DNA of 64,000 bases from Conus ventricosus (lineage: Eukaryota > Mollusca > Gastropoda > Neogastropoda > Conidae). The stretch lies in the NCBI GenBank assembly GCA_018398815.1, contig CM031604.1, positions 50,371,305-50,435,304 of the forward strand, written 5' to 3'. The notes beneath the pieces were generated by a model. The model had not been told where the DNA came from. It saw nothing but the letters and a program-made list of their open reading frames with translations, and made no database searches. A program made the position numbers and the translations under genes. Below are positions 46,208 through 55,016 of this stretch, one piece after another; positions within the stretch are counted from its first letter, which is position 1, and each line of letters starts with the position of its first letter.

Positions 46208-46669
46208 TTGATGTTTGAGAACGCGGCAAACTGTTTGCGAATTTTTTTCCTGACGCCATTTTCTTTCGGTTTGACGAGAGTGGCGAAAACCAGAATGTTT
46301 CGTCAGATAGCAGAAAGCGAGAAAGTTCTTGCGAAGCAAGTCGATGCTTCAGTTAAAAACAAATGGACTTGGAAGTGGTTGGAGGAGGAAGTGAGCGCAA
46401 AAGTGATGCTGACCAGTTCCAAAGGCGCCGTCAGCCACAGTGTGATTCTCAGACTGAAAGACTGCATGAGGAAAATCACCTATCCAGGACAAGCAGTCTG
46501 CACATGGTGTAATGACGCGATCAAGTATGGCTCACGGGGCAAGTCAGCATTGATCAACCACGTTCTTGCTGAAAAGCACCTAGCAAGAGTGAAAGATCGT
46601 CTTACAAACGAGACTCTTGGATCGTTTGGAGCATCGGCGAGTGTACCCACCACCCCCACTCCCACCCCG

Positions 46670-46701
<32 letters not shown>

Positions 46702-46702
46702 A
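46208..46702 (+). pseudogene. hAT-like ORF with C2H2 finger, first exon
   Basis: The likely start is the ATG at 46295 (MFRQIAESEKVLAKQ), as in the sister copy at 5784; the longer frame from 46208 has no parallel there. Residues 20-40 form a Trp-rich helix (KNKWTWKWLEEEV). Residues about 70-100 hold a finger with C..C and H....H spacing: CTWCNDAIKYGSRGKSALI then NHVLAEKH. This is the GKSAL-type finger seen in many invertebrate and fish hAT proteins, and also in the relic at 60200. It then runs into a Thr/Pro stretch and a (CT)n microsatellite. No catalytic domain follows within the element. Confidence 0.6.
46670..46699. repeat. (CT)n microsatellite
   Basis: About 13 CT units at the end of the finger-containing frame, where a donor-like CTGTGAAG follows. 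Confidence 0.9.
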
Positions 46703-47061
46703 AGAGTAATGCTATTTGTTTTGTTGAAGTAATGATATTAATAATATTGCAGGTTATCTCCAGATAGATATGATGAATCTGTAGAACCCCCCCCCCCCCC
46801 CTTTTTTTTTCTTCTTCTTGATGTAATGCCCACAATCATCAAGCTGATTATTTTGCAATGAAGGTTCTCTTTGAAAAAACGGGTTACATCAATGGCACAG
46901 TATAGGCCTACACAATTGTGTAGTCAATATTTTACGTAATAAATAGCATACAACAAACTATTTTAGTGAGAGAGAGATCAAAACAAAAAAATTGCAAGGG
47001 TGTTATTGACATTCTACAGACAAGCAAACAAAACATAAGTAAACAAACAGACGATAGTACG

Positions 47062-47106
47062 GAAAAAGTCGTAGTAGTAGTAGTAGTAATAATAATAAGA
47101 ATAATG
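47062..47106. repeat. (GTA)n/(TAA)n microsatellite
   Basis: GTAGTAGTAGTAGTA runs into AATAATAATAA within the hAT-like element. Confidence 0.85.
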
Positions 47107-47782
47107 TTTTTTACCTATACCACCGCGTCACAAAAATCTTTTCTTTTCTGGTATAGATATCATGGGGGGAAAAAATCAGTTACACACATACAAATGAGCA
47201 GACCGGCAGATATGCATGCATACTTATACTCTGGTGACTAGATTTAGCAAGTGACATCATTAATGTTGAGGAGTATCAGAAGTGTGAAAGTGGTTTTTTT
47301 TCTTATTGTAATAGAGATGGATCAAGTTGAAAAGAAAAAAAAAACTGCTTGTGGGCACACAATGAGTTAAACCTTCACAATTTGCACACTTTGAATATGA
47401 TCCTTAGTCAACTCTCTCACTTATATTATTCTATAAAGGAATCAGAATCCTCCGTGGTATTTTGAAGGACAACTATAAGAAATTATTTGATTGGTGTTCA
47501 GGTAAACTTTTTTAATAAGTATTTTGAAGGATGGCTATTACTATTAGAAACTAAACTGCTCGCTGAAATGTGGTGATGTGAAGGACAGTACTAATGAGAA
47601 ACTGACTTGCAACTGCTGGAAAATTGTGTGACTATTAACAACTGGAAAATCACCAATCCTGTGTCAATGGTCTTCATGATTTCCTGACAGACATCAATGG
47701 CGAAGGTGAGAAAGTCTTTTTTTTGTAGGATCAAGGTTATTAATACTTTTGAATACTTTGGTGTCTCAGATGCTGATTTTTG

Positions 47783-48801
47783 ATTCCCATCCTGTCAAAA
47801 AGTTTTTACTGACGGTTCCAAGTCTGAAGATGGAGTGGCCTGTGCAGCCTATTGCCCTGGGGCTCCTTCTCAGATACTGTTGGAACATATTCATTCCGAT
47901 GCTTCTGTCTATTCTGCTGAACTTACTGCTCTGGTTTTGGCTTTGAAGATAATCTCACATTCTTCAAAGAGGGACTTTCTGGTTCTGTCGGATTCGCTGT
48001 CAGCTTTGGAGGCCATAGCTGGCCGCAACCTTCAGCATCCAGAACTTTTACTTTTTTTTGAACTTTTTAGCAAGTTGAAGGCGGACGGTTACAACATTAC
48101 TCTTGCTTGGGTTCCTGGTCATGTTGGCATCGGAGGGAACGAAATGGTTGATCGTTTAGCCAAGAACGCCACAAGAGAGAAACTGTCCAACGTTTATATC
48201 CCCTGCTCAGATGTGAAACCCAAAATTAACGATTATGTGAGAGACCTCTGGCAGGAGGATTGGAACACACAGACGAGTAACAAACTCTTTCAGATCCGTC
48301 CAAACCTTAAGGACTTCCTCCCATCTACGTCGGGAGGTCGTAAAGAGGAAACGGTTCTGTGCCAGCTGCACACCGGCCATTCGTATTTTACCCATTCTTA
48401 CCTTTTAAAGAGTGAAGAAGCTCCGTGGTGTATTCCATGTCATGCGCCACTCACAATGAAACATGTTCTTTTAGAGTGTTGGGACTTGCACGATGTGAGA
48501 CACAAACATTTTACAGCGGAGTCCATGAAGATCCTGTTCAGGGATGTCCCGCCTGATGTGATCCTTGAGTTTTTGAGAGAGATTAACATTTTTCATCTGA
48601 TTTAAGATTTTACGGAAGAAAGATTTTTAATGCAATTTCTGGTGCGTTTCTAGACGATGTCATTTAATGAGATGTGTGAAAGTGTTTTTTTATTTTTTTT
48701 TATTTTTTAAATGACTGGTGAGTTGATTTTAACGTGGTGACAGCCCTGATGTGGCCCTTTGCGGTCGGCTGGGCTATAAGCAACATTATCTTATCTTATC
48801 T
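47783..48801 (+). mobile_element. LINE copy 4, 5'-truncated, 11-bp TSD
   Basis: Starts abruptly inside the RNase H domain (ATTCCCATCC) and ends ATTATCTTATCTTATCT. Perfect duplication GCTGATTTTTG (47772-47782 and 48802-48812). The reading frame is open from end to end, so this is probably the youngest LINE copy here. It sits inside the hAT-like element, which sits inside LINE copy 3. Confidence 0.95.
47784..48605 (+). CDS. partial LINE ORF2: RNase H and C-terminal region
   Basis: Open without interruption from the truncation point (no start codon of its own in this frame before 47835). The RNase H acidic residues are all present: D in VFTDGSKSED, E in SVYSAELTALVLALK, D in LVLSDSLSALEAI, and D in HVGIGGNEMVDRLAK. 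A linker rich in charged residues follows, then a Cys/His cluster (WCIPCHAPLTMKHVLLECWD) typical of I-type ORF2 tails, ending REINIFHLI. In an active element the RNase H degrades the RNA strand after first-strand synthesis. Without RT and endonuclease this fragment cannot move by itself. It shows the intact form of the segment that is broken in copies 1-3. Confidence 0.85.
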   Translation, partial: FPSCQKVFTDGSKSEDGVACAAYCPGAPSQILLEHIHSDASVYSAELTALVLALKIISHSSKRDFLVLSDSLSALEAIAGRNLQHPELLLFFELFSKLKADGYNITLAWVPGHVGIGGNEMVDRLAKNATREKLSNVYIPCSDVKPKINDYVRDLWQEDWNTQTSNKLFQIRPNLKDFLPSTSGGRKEETVLCQLHTGHSYFTHSYLLKSEEAPWCIPCHAPLTMKHVLLECWDLHDVRHKHFTAESMKILFRDVPPDVILEFLREINIFHLI

Positions 48802-48837
48802 GCTGATTTTTGCAGGTTAAATTCTAAAAAATCTTCA

Positions 48838-48925
48838 GCTTCAGGGGGCTTCGCCCCCTGACCCCCACCAGGGGCCTTGCCCCTGGACCCCACCGGGGGC
48901 CTTCAGCGGCCCCCGGACCCCCGCC
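48838..48925. repeat. three consecutive GC-rich hairpins (second copy)
   Basis: GGGGGCTTCGCCCCC, then an arm set CCAGGGGC/GCCCCTGG, then GGGGGCCTTCAGCGGCCCCC. Nearly identical to 6137-6228, and again just inside the 3' end of the same element family. Confidence 0.85.
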
Positions 48926-49514
48926 ACTTTTTTTTCCTCCTTTTTCACATTATGAGAATCCCATCTCTGAATACAGAAGGGCTTCCAAGGTATTGCAGGA
49001 GACCCACAGTCCATAAAGCGACTCAGAAACGGCACCTTTCTCATCCAGTGTAAAAGTAAAAAACAATCAGTGCAGCTGCTGAAAGCTACAAAGCTGGTAG
49101 ACCGAGAGATCCGGGTGACCCCCCATAAACAGCTGAATTCCTCTAAGGGAGTCATTCGATGCCCAGATCTTAGAGGAGTCTCAGAGGCAGAGATCAAAGC
49201 GGAACTGGCATCCCAGGGTGTGACAGAGGTGCATAGGGTGACAGTGAAAAAAGGTGCAGAAAGAGTGGACACCAACACCCTCTTTCTGACATTCTGCAAT
49301 CCTGTGCTGCCTCCTGTCATCAAGGTAGGATATCTGAATGTCCGTATACAAATGTATGTTCCGTCTCCAATGCGTTGCTTCAAATGCCAGAAGTTTGGTC
49401 ATGTCAGAGACCGCTGTTCTGGGCAGGAGGTGTGTGGGGTTTGTTGCAAGGCAACCCATGATGGGCCGTGTAAAGACCCGGCGCATTGTGCAAACTGCGG
49501 TGGCGACCACCCCT

Positions 49515-50117
49515 CACAGCTTTACATTTCCGTCCTTATTGAGACACTTAGTGAAAGGGGCAAACAAACAAGGCTTTACACATTTGTAATCCAATATTTT
49601 TGTTGCTGTAGTCTGAGCAGAGGCATGTATCAAACTTGTGTACTACTTAACTATGGAAAATTAACTTCCCAGAAAGTGATGACGTCATTTTTGCACAATA
49701 TTTTGTTTGTTGACATTGTTCTAATATTGCCTGACCACTTGCGTACAAGCTTTCATGCGGCATCTATGTTATCTACAAGAAAATAAACCCAGTCGAGTTT
49801 GGTATTAAAACAATTGTTGGGAATTCGCCAATTCAGTCATCGCAATAGTGCAGATATATTACATTTTTCATGACAATTAACTAATTATCAAACCTACAGC
49901 CCCATTTGTAATGGCCGCTCAACTTGCCGAACGCATTGCTGCCAGACCAGCTATGCACAGATGACATTCAGTTGGCCGAATACAGTGCGGTTAGCTGGCT
50001 GGTGGGGAGCGGCCTGCAGAAAACATTCCTTTCCCTCACCTGCATTCACAGCTTGGTCTCTGCAGCTGTAAACTCCCCTGCGACTCAAAACTAAGTAACT
50101 TGCTCTGAACAGCCGTG
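49515..50117. mobile_element. Chapaev-like non-autonomous element, 4-bp TSD
   Basis: Interrupts LINE ORF1. The ends CACAGCTTTACA and the complement of GAACAGCCGTG (CACGGCTGTTC) are related inverted repeats starting CAC. The 4-bp duplication CCCT (49511-49514, 50118-50121) is confirmed by the uninterrupted site in LINE copy 2 (CATCCCTCCTCTTCA). CAC ends with a 4-bp duplication fit Chapaev (CMC) elements. There is no coding capacity. The TIR match is weak, so the class is tentative; the insertion itself is certain. Confidence 0.6.
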
Positions 50118-50745
50118 CCCTCCTCTTCACGCAACTGCCCTGTCTGGAAACAAGAGTCAACCATCCAAAAGGTAAAAACAGAAAAGAAGATCTCGTTTTT
50201 TGAAGCCCGCAGGCAAGTTGTTGGCAGTCAGACGCCAACAGCATCTTCATCGCTTCGGCGGTAAAAAAAGTATCGACACGTTCAGTCTGCTGCCAGACTG
50301 ACGATTTTACTTTCTCTAAAACTTTGCCAGGAAGACAGATAAGCTTTGGTGGAAGCAGGTCCACCACCTCCCAACCCACAGTGAATGCCCCTGGTGGAGG
50401 CAAAAAATCCGCCACCCCTCAGACTGCCCAGCAGTCTACAACATCTGCTGCTGGGCAGATTAAAAAACCAGCACCCGCAACTCGAATTCCTCTGTCCAGT
50501 GCCCGTGCGGGCAAGGGAGTTCAACCCAGTGTGGAGATGGTGGAGATGAGGAAGAAACCTCCACCATCTCCCAAATCCAGACCTCCACCATCTCCAAACT
50601 CCAGGCCTTTGTCACCTGCGGGCAAGTCTGCCAGCAGGTCCAAAGACCACCACAGTCCAGTGAAACAAAACTAATAAATTCGCCCCATTAGATGCGGACG
50701 TTGAAGAGGAAGATGCCCTGATTTCTTTCCTTTCGCCTCTGCACC

Positions 50746-53700
50746 ATGGATAGTCCAATTTTCCTTTGGAATTTTCCGTGGTCTAAATTCCAACTTCGAG
50801 GAGCTGCAGCTTCTGTGTCAGTCTCTAAAACCTTCCGTCGTGGCTTCAAGAAACTCAAATTCAAAGCCAGAAGACCTTTACTCTTTCTGGCTTAATATTC
50901 TTTCGAAACCTGCACAACCATCCACGTTGGACTGTCGGGCGGTGTTGCCCTTCTCCTACACAAAACTTTGTTGTATAGTCCTGTCTTCTGTCTACCTCCC
51001 TTCAGGTGTAGCTGCGAGAGTCACTCTCCACAAGACTGTGACAATCTTTTCCCCTTTATCTCTCACCTTCTGTCCCGGTTTGTCGTAGGCCCTTGTCAGT
51101 CTGATAGAAGAACTTCCTCGCCCTTTTTTTTGCTGTTGGGTGACTTTACGGTCACAATCCTCTTTGGGGTAGTGCCGGTACGTCACCCAGAGGTCTGCTA
51201 ATTGAGGATGTCCTTTCAGACTTGGATTTGTGTTGTCTGAACGACGGATCTCCCAACTTATCTCCACTCTTCCTCAGGTTCACTTTCGTGTTTAGATTGT
51301 CGGTTTTTGTGACCCTCGCTGGTCCTGGACTATGAGTGGTCTGTCCATGACGATCTGCACGGAGTGACCATTTCCCTGTCCTTCTACACTGTAATAACTG
51401 AACACGTCTCTGTCTTCAGCATTTTAAATTATAAGAAAGCAAACTGGGATCTATTTGCAGCCACTGTTTTTTAAGGAGTTCCAGGACACTGATTTTTTTC
51501 AGAGTCCTGACCCAGCTGAATTTTCTGACTAACACTATGATTAAATGTGCTTAAAGGGCCCGTATTCAGTGTCTTCCGATAAACTTCAAATGCCAAAAAA
51601 CACCCTGGTTCGATTCAGAATGCCCAAAAAATTTCCAAAGTTAGAAAACGGGCTCGCGTCAAGTATAAACGACCTTCGGGTCCCAACGCTCGAGCCCATC
51701 AGAAACTCCGTGCTAAATCAGACACACTTTTAAAAACAGTAAACGTCGGTCCTGGAGAAGCTTCTGCTCCAGGCTGACATCAAAAACTTCTAAGAAAAAA
51801 GTGTGGAACATCATTAAGAAAATCAAAGGGAAGAAACCCCGTCCCACTGTGAACCATCTCAAGTTTTCGGATTCTTTAATAACAGGAAGAAAGCAGTTTC
51901 TAATCTGCTTGCTTCAACCATGAAAAGAATTCCTCCTCTTCTAATAAATCAGTCACTTTTGTCAAAAAACAAAGCCCTAAAAGAAAAATCACCCTGCAAC
52001 TTTTCATCCGACAACATGGAAGACTACAATCTTCCTTTCACATTTAAAAGAGCTGAAATCTGCCTTACTCTCTTGCAGCGATTCTCTCCAGGTATAGATG
52101 ACATTCATTATCAACTATTGAAACATCTTCCGCAAGAAGGTCTGAACATCCTGTTACAGGTTTTACAACCACGTGTGGACTACAGGTTGCTTTCCACCCT
52201 CTTGGCGGAAAGCCCTCATTTTCCCATCCCCAAACCTGGAAAAGATCTTTCTAATCCATCTAACTACCGTCCCATAGCTTTGACCAGCTGTGTCTGTAAA
52301 TTGATGGAAAAAATGGTCAATGCTAGGCTCATGTGGAAACTCGAAACCGATGGCCTTTTGGCGAAAAAACGTGTGGTTTCCGCAAACAAACGTAGTACAG
52401 TTTTACCATTTGATTCGTCGGAATCTACACTTAGGAACGCTTTTTTTTTAAAAAGACAGCATGCAGTGGCAATTTTTTGACTTGGGGAAGGCCAAAGAAC
52501 CACCTGGAAGTCGGGGTTTCTTCATGATCTCCCCGATCTGGGTTTTCGAGGTCATCTTCCGCTTTTTATTCAAAATTTTTTGGGCAGAACGACGTTTCAG
52601 GTCCGGGTTGGCACCACTCTCTCTGATGTCCACGAGCAGGGTTTGGGTGTTCCACAGGGGAGCATACTATCTCCTGCCCTTTTTAGTATTAAGATCAACA
52701 ACATTGTTCAATCAGTTCAGCAGGGTTCAGACTGCTCATTGTTTGTGGATTTATTTTGCTGTCTACGCAACTGGAAGCCTGTACCCGAGTGTCCAGCGCA
52801 GGCTCCAGCTTTGCGTAGATAAAATCCATCGGTGGGCGGTTGAAAAAAGGTTTCACCTTTTCGCTACAAAAACCCAGTGTATTCACTTCCATAATTTCCG
52901 TCAGTTTTTTCCAGATCCAGAACTTCAAGTAGGGAAATCTCCCATTCCAGCTGTTAAAGAGGCCAAATTTCTGGGAGTCATTTTGACCAAAAACTTAACT
53001 TTCTCAGCCATATTAAAACCTCAAAAATGCTTCCCAAAAGGCACTGAATATTTGCGGGTCGTACCCACACCACGACTGGGGCGCTGTAAGAAAACTTTGT
53101 TGCACCTCTACAGAGCCCTGGTCCGTTCCAAACTGGACTGGGTTTGTGCTGTGTACGGCTCCGCAAGATCATTTCCCTCAAACTTTTGGACCCTATCCAC
53201 CATCAAGGGCTTCGCTCTGTCTTGGAGCGTTCCGCACCACCCCTGTGTACAGCCTGTACGCAGAGGCAGGTGAACCTTCACTGTCCAACCGCAGGCTGAA
53301 ACTGTCTTTGAATTATTACATCCGACTGTTCTAGACCGCAGAATCCTGCCAAAGACTGTGTTTTGACCCTCCTTTCCCAAAGTAAGTTTGAAAACAAACC
53401 CCAAAGTATTCCGCCGTTTGGGCTTCGTATGCAGCCTCACGTGCGGAATGCAGGTCTAGACCTGGGAGTGTTTCCCATTTTTCCCAAATTTCGGATCAAC
53501 CTCCGTGGACCTTTTTCACACCAGAGATTCGTTTCGATCTTGCAGCTTTTCGCAAAGAGTCTACCAGCTCTCTGGCGTACAAGGCATGTATGCTGAGCTC
53601 TGTTTGAAATTCCCATCCTATCAAAAAGTTTTCACTGACGGTTCCAAGTCTGAGGATGGAGTGGGCCTGTGCAGCCCACTGCCCTGGGGCCCTTCTCAGA

Positions 53701-54427
53701 TACTGTTGGAACATATAAAATTCAGATGCTTCTGTCTATTCTGCTGAACTTACTGCTCTGGTTCTGGCTTTGAAGAATCTCACATTCTTCAAAGAGGGAC
53801 TTTCTGGTTTGTCGGATTCGCTGTCAGCTTTGGAGGCCATAGCTGGCCGCAACCTTCAGCATCCGGAACTTTTAAATTTTTTTTTAACTTTTTAGCAAGT
53901 TGAAGGCGGACGGTTACAACATTACTCTTGCTTTGGGGTTTCCCGGCCAAGTTGGCATCGGCGGGGAACGAAATGGTTGATCGTTTAGCCAAAAACCACA
54001 AGAGAGAAACTGTCCAACACTTATTTCCCCGTCAGATGTGAAACCGAAAATTTACGATTATGTGAGAGACCTCTGGCAGGAGGATTGAACACACAGACGA
54101 ATAACAAACTCTTCAGATCCGTCCAAACCTTAAGGACTTCCTCCCATCACGTCGGGAGGTCGTAAAGAGGAAACGGTTCTGTGCCGGCTGCACACCGGCC
54201 ATTCGTATTTTACCCCTGCTTACCTTTTAAAGAGTGAAGAAGCTCCGTGGTGCATTCCATGTCATGCGCCACTCAAAATGAAACATGTTCTTTTAGAGTG
54301 TTGGGACTTGCACGATGTGAGACACAAACATTTTACAGCGGAGTCCATGAAGATCCTGTTCAGGGATGTCCCGCCTGATGTGATCCTTGAGTTTTTGAGA
54401 GAGATTAACATTTTTCATCTGATTTAA
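50746..54427 (+). pseudogene. LINE copy 3 ORF2 (EN-RT-RNase H), frameshifted
   Basis: In order: endonuclease (50746-51400), linker, RT (51920-53000) and thumb (53180-53330). RT motifs include LSNPSNYRPIALTSCVCKLM, then a shifted QGLGVPQGSILSPALFS; the catalytic FVDDF box is broken by a one-base shift near 52748. RNase H follows (53600-53990, VFTDGSKSED; the last Asp of GNEMVDRLA is kept) and the Cys/His tail (54230-54310). Stop at 54425-54427. The many single-base indels lie mostly at homopolymers. Confidence 0.75.
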
Positions 54428-54962
54428 GTTTTTACGGAAGAAAGATTTTTAACAAAGTTTCTGGTGCGTTTGTAGACGATGTCATTTAATGAGATGTATG
54501 AAAGTGGTTTTTTTTTTTTTTTTAACTGACTGGTGAGTTGATTTTAACGTGGTGACAGCCCTGACATGGCCCTTTGCGGTCGGCTGGGCTATAAGCAACA
54601 TTATCTTATCTTATCTTTCCCTTCATTCCTTGATTTAGAGGAAAAAAAAGAAAAAGTGTAAATGAGAGCTGCCACGTATGCAGTAGCAAACCGGCCAGAA
54701 TAGAGTGGCGACCACTTTCCCACGCTATGGGGGCCGTCTGGCATCCATTCCATTCATAAACACAGCCGTGCGAGCGACTGGGTCATGACTTGTACCGATG
54801 ACGCAACTCGTGCCAAGTTCAAAGCACTTATCGCGAGAACTGATTTTTCCGGGCTGCAGGAAGGAAAGGATGGATTTTGAGCTGGCCGGTTTTTCGGGCT
54901 GCAGGAAGGAAGGGTAGGATTTCTGCAAATTGGAAAATCGGGTTGTAGGGATAAAAGAGTGA

Positions 54963-55016
54963 AGTGGTTGACTTTCATGAAAACAGGAGACAGAGGATGA
55001 CATTGGCTGATCAGTT
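54963..55016. repeat. 54-bp direct repeat, right copy
   Basis: AGTGGTTGACTTTCATGAAA ... CTGATCAGTT; differs from 44854-44907 at three positions. Confidence 0.85.

Larger units (their letters stand above)
45927..48969 (+). mobile_element. 3-kb hAT-like element carrying LINE copy 4
   Basis: The left end CAGAGATGGGATTTTTCCGCC pairs with the right end ending GAATCCCATCTCTG. The LINE ORF1 sequence is interrupted exactly here and resumes after it. Family identity with 5443-6271 is shown by the TTCCGCC block, the first-exon frame and the three-hairpin cluster. It contains a long G-run (46020-46042), the frame 46208-46702, CT and TA(A/G) microsatellites, and LINE copy 4. A clean 6-bp duplication is not obvious at this site (CTGTAA versus AATACA). 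Confidence 0.8.
45732..50674 (+). pseudogene. LINE copy 3 ORF1, split by two transposons
   Basis: The start MTSIKHHPPKKEKFRHFRK lies at 45732-45926. The frame resumes after the hAT-like element at about 48970, and a long clean stretch (49070-49514) carries a folded region (VTEVHRVTVKKGAERVDTN) and three zinc knuckles. The first is CFKCQKFGHVRDRC, the second CGVCCKATHDGPC, and the third starts CANCGGDHP just before the Chapaev-like insertion. After it (50122-50674) come KVKTEKKISFFEARRQ, a Pro/Ser/Lys-rich tail and a stop after SPVKQN. Three knuckles plus a downstream RNase H ORF2 is the I-superfamily pattern. Confidence 0.75.
44995..54615 (+). mobile_element. LINE copy 3, full length, 14-bp TSD, with nested insertions
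   Basis: Starts CCTCCGGGGGG, ends ATTATCTTATCTTATC, and is flanked by the perfect 14-bp duplication TTTCCCTTCATTCC (44981-44994 and 54616-54629). It was later broken by a 3.04-kb hAT-like element (45927-48969) inside ORF1 and by a 0.6-kb Chapaev-like element (49515-50117) further along ORF1. Removing both gives about 5.97 kb, in line with copy 2. It is the cleanest source for ORF1 of the family. Confidence 0.9.
44917..54960. mobile_element. small TIR element that hosts LINE copy 3
   Basis: The left end ACTCTTTCATTCCTAC pairs with the right end GTAGGGATAAAAGAGT (14 of 16). The left end is preceded by TTAA; the right is followed by GAA, which could be a mutated TTAA. Without LINE copy 3 the element would be only about 420 bp. 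It contains a doubled GGGCTGCAGGAAGGAA (about 54855 and 54898) and no coding capacity. A piggyBac-type MITE is the best guess. Confidence 0.5.

Noticed and set aside
50746..51400. LINE endonuclease region considered as a possible host phosphatase/nuclease gene
   Set aside because: It is colinear with the other LINE copies and continues into RT.
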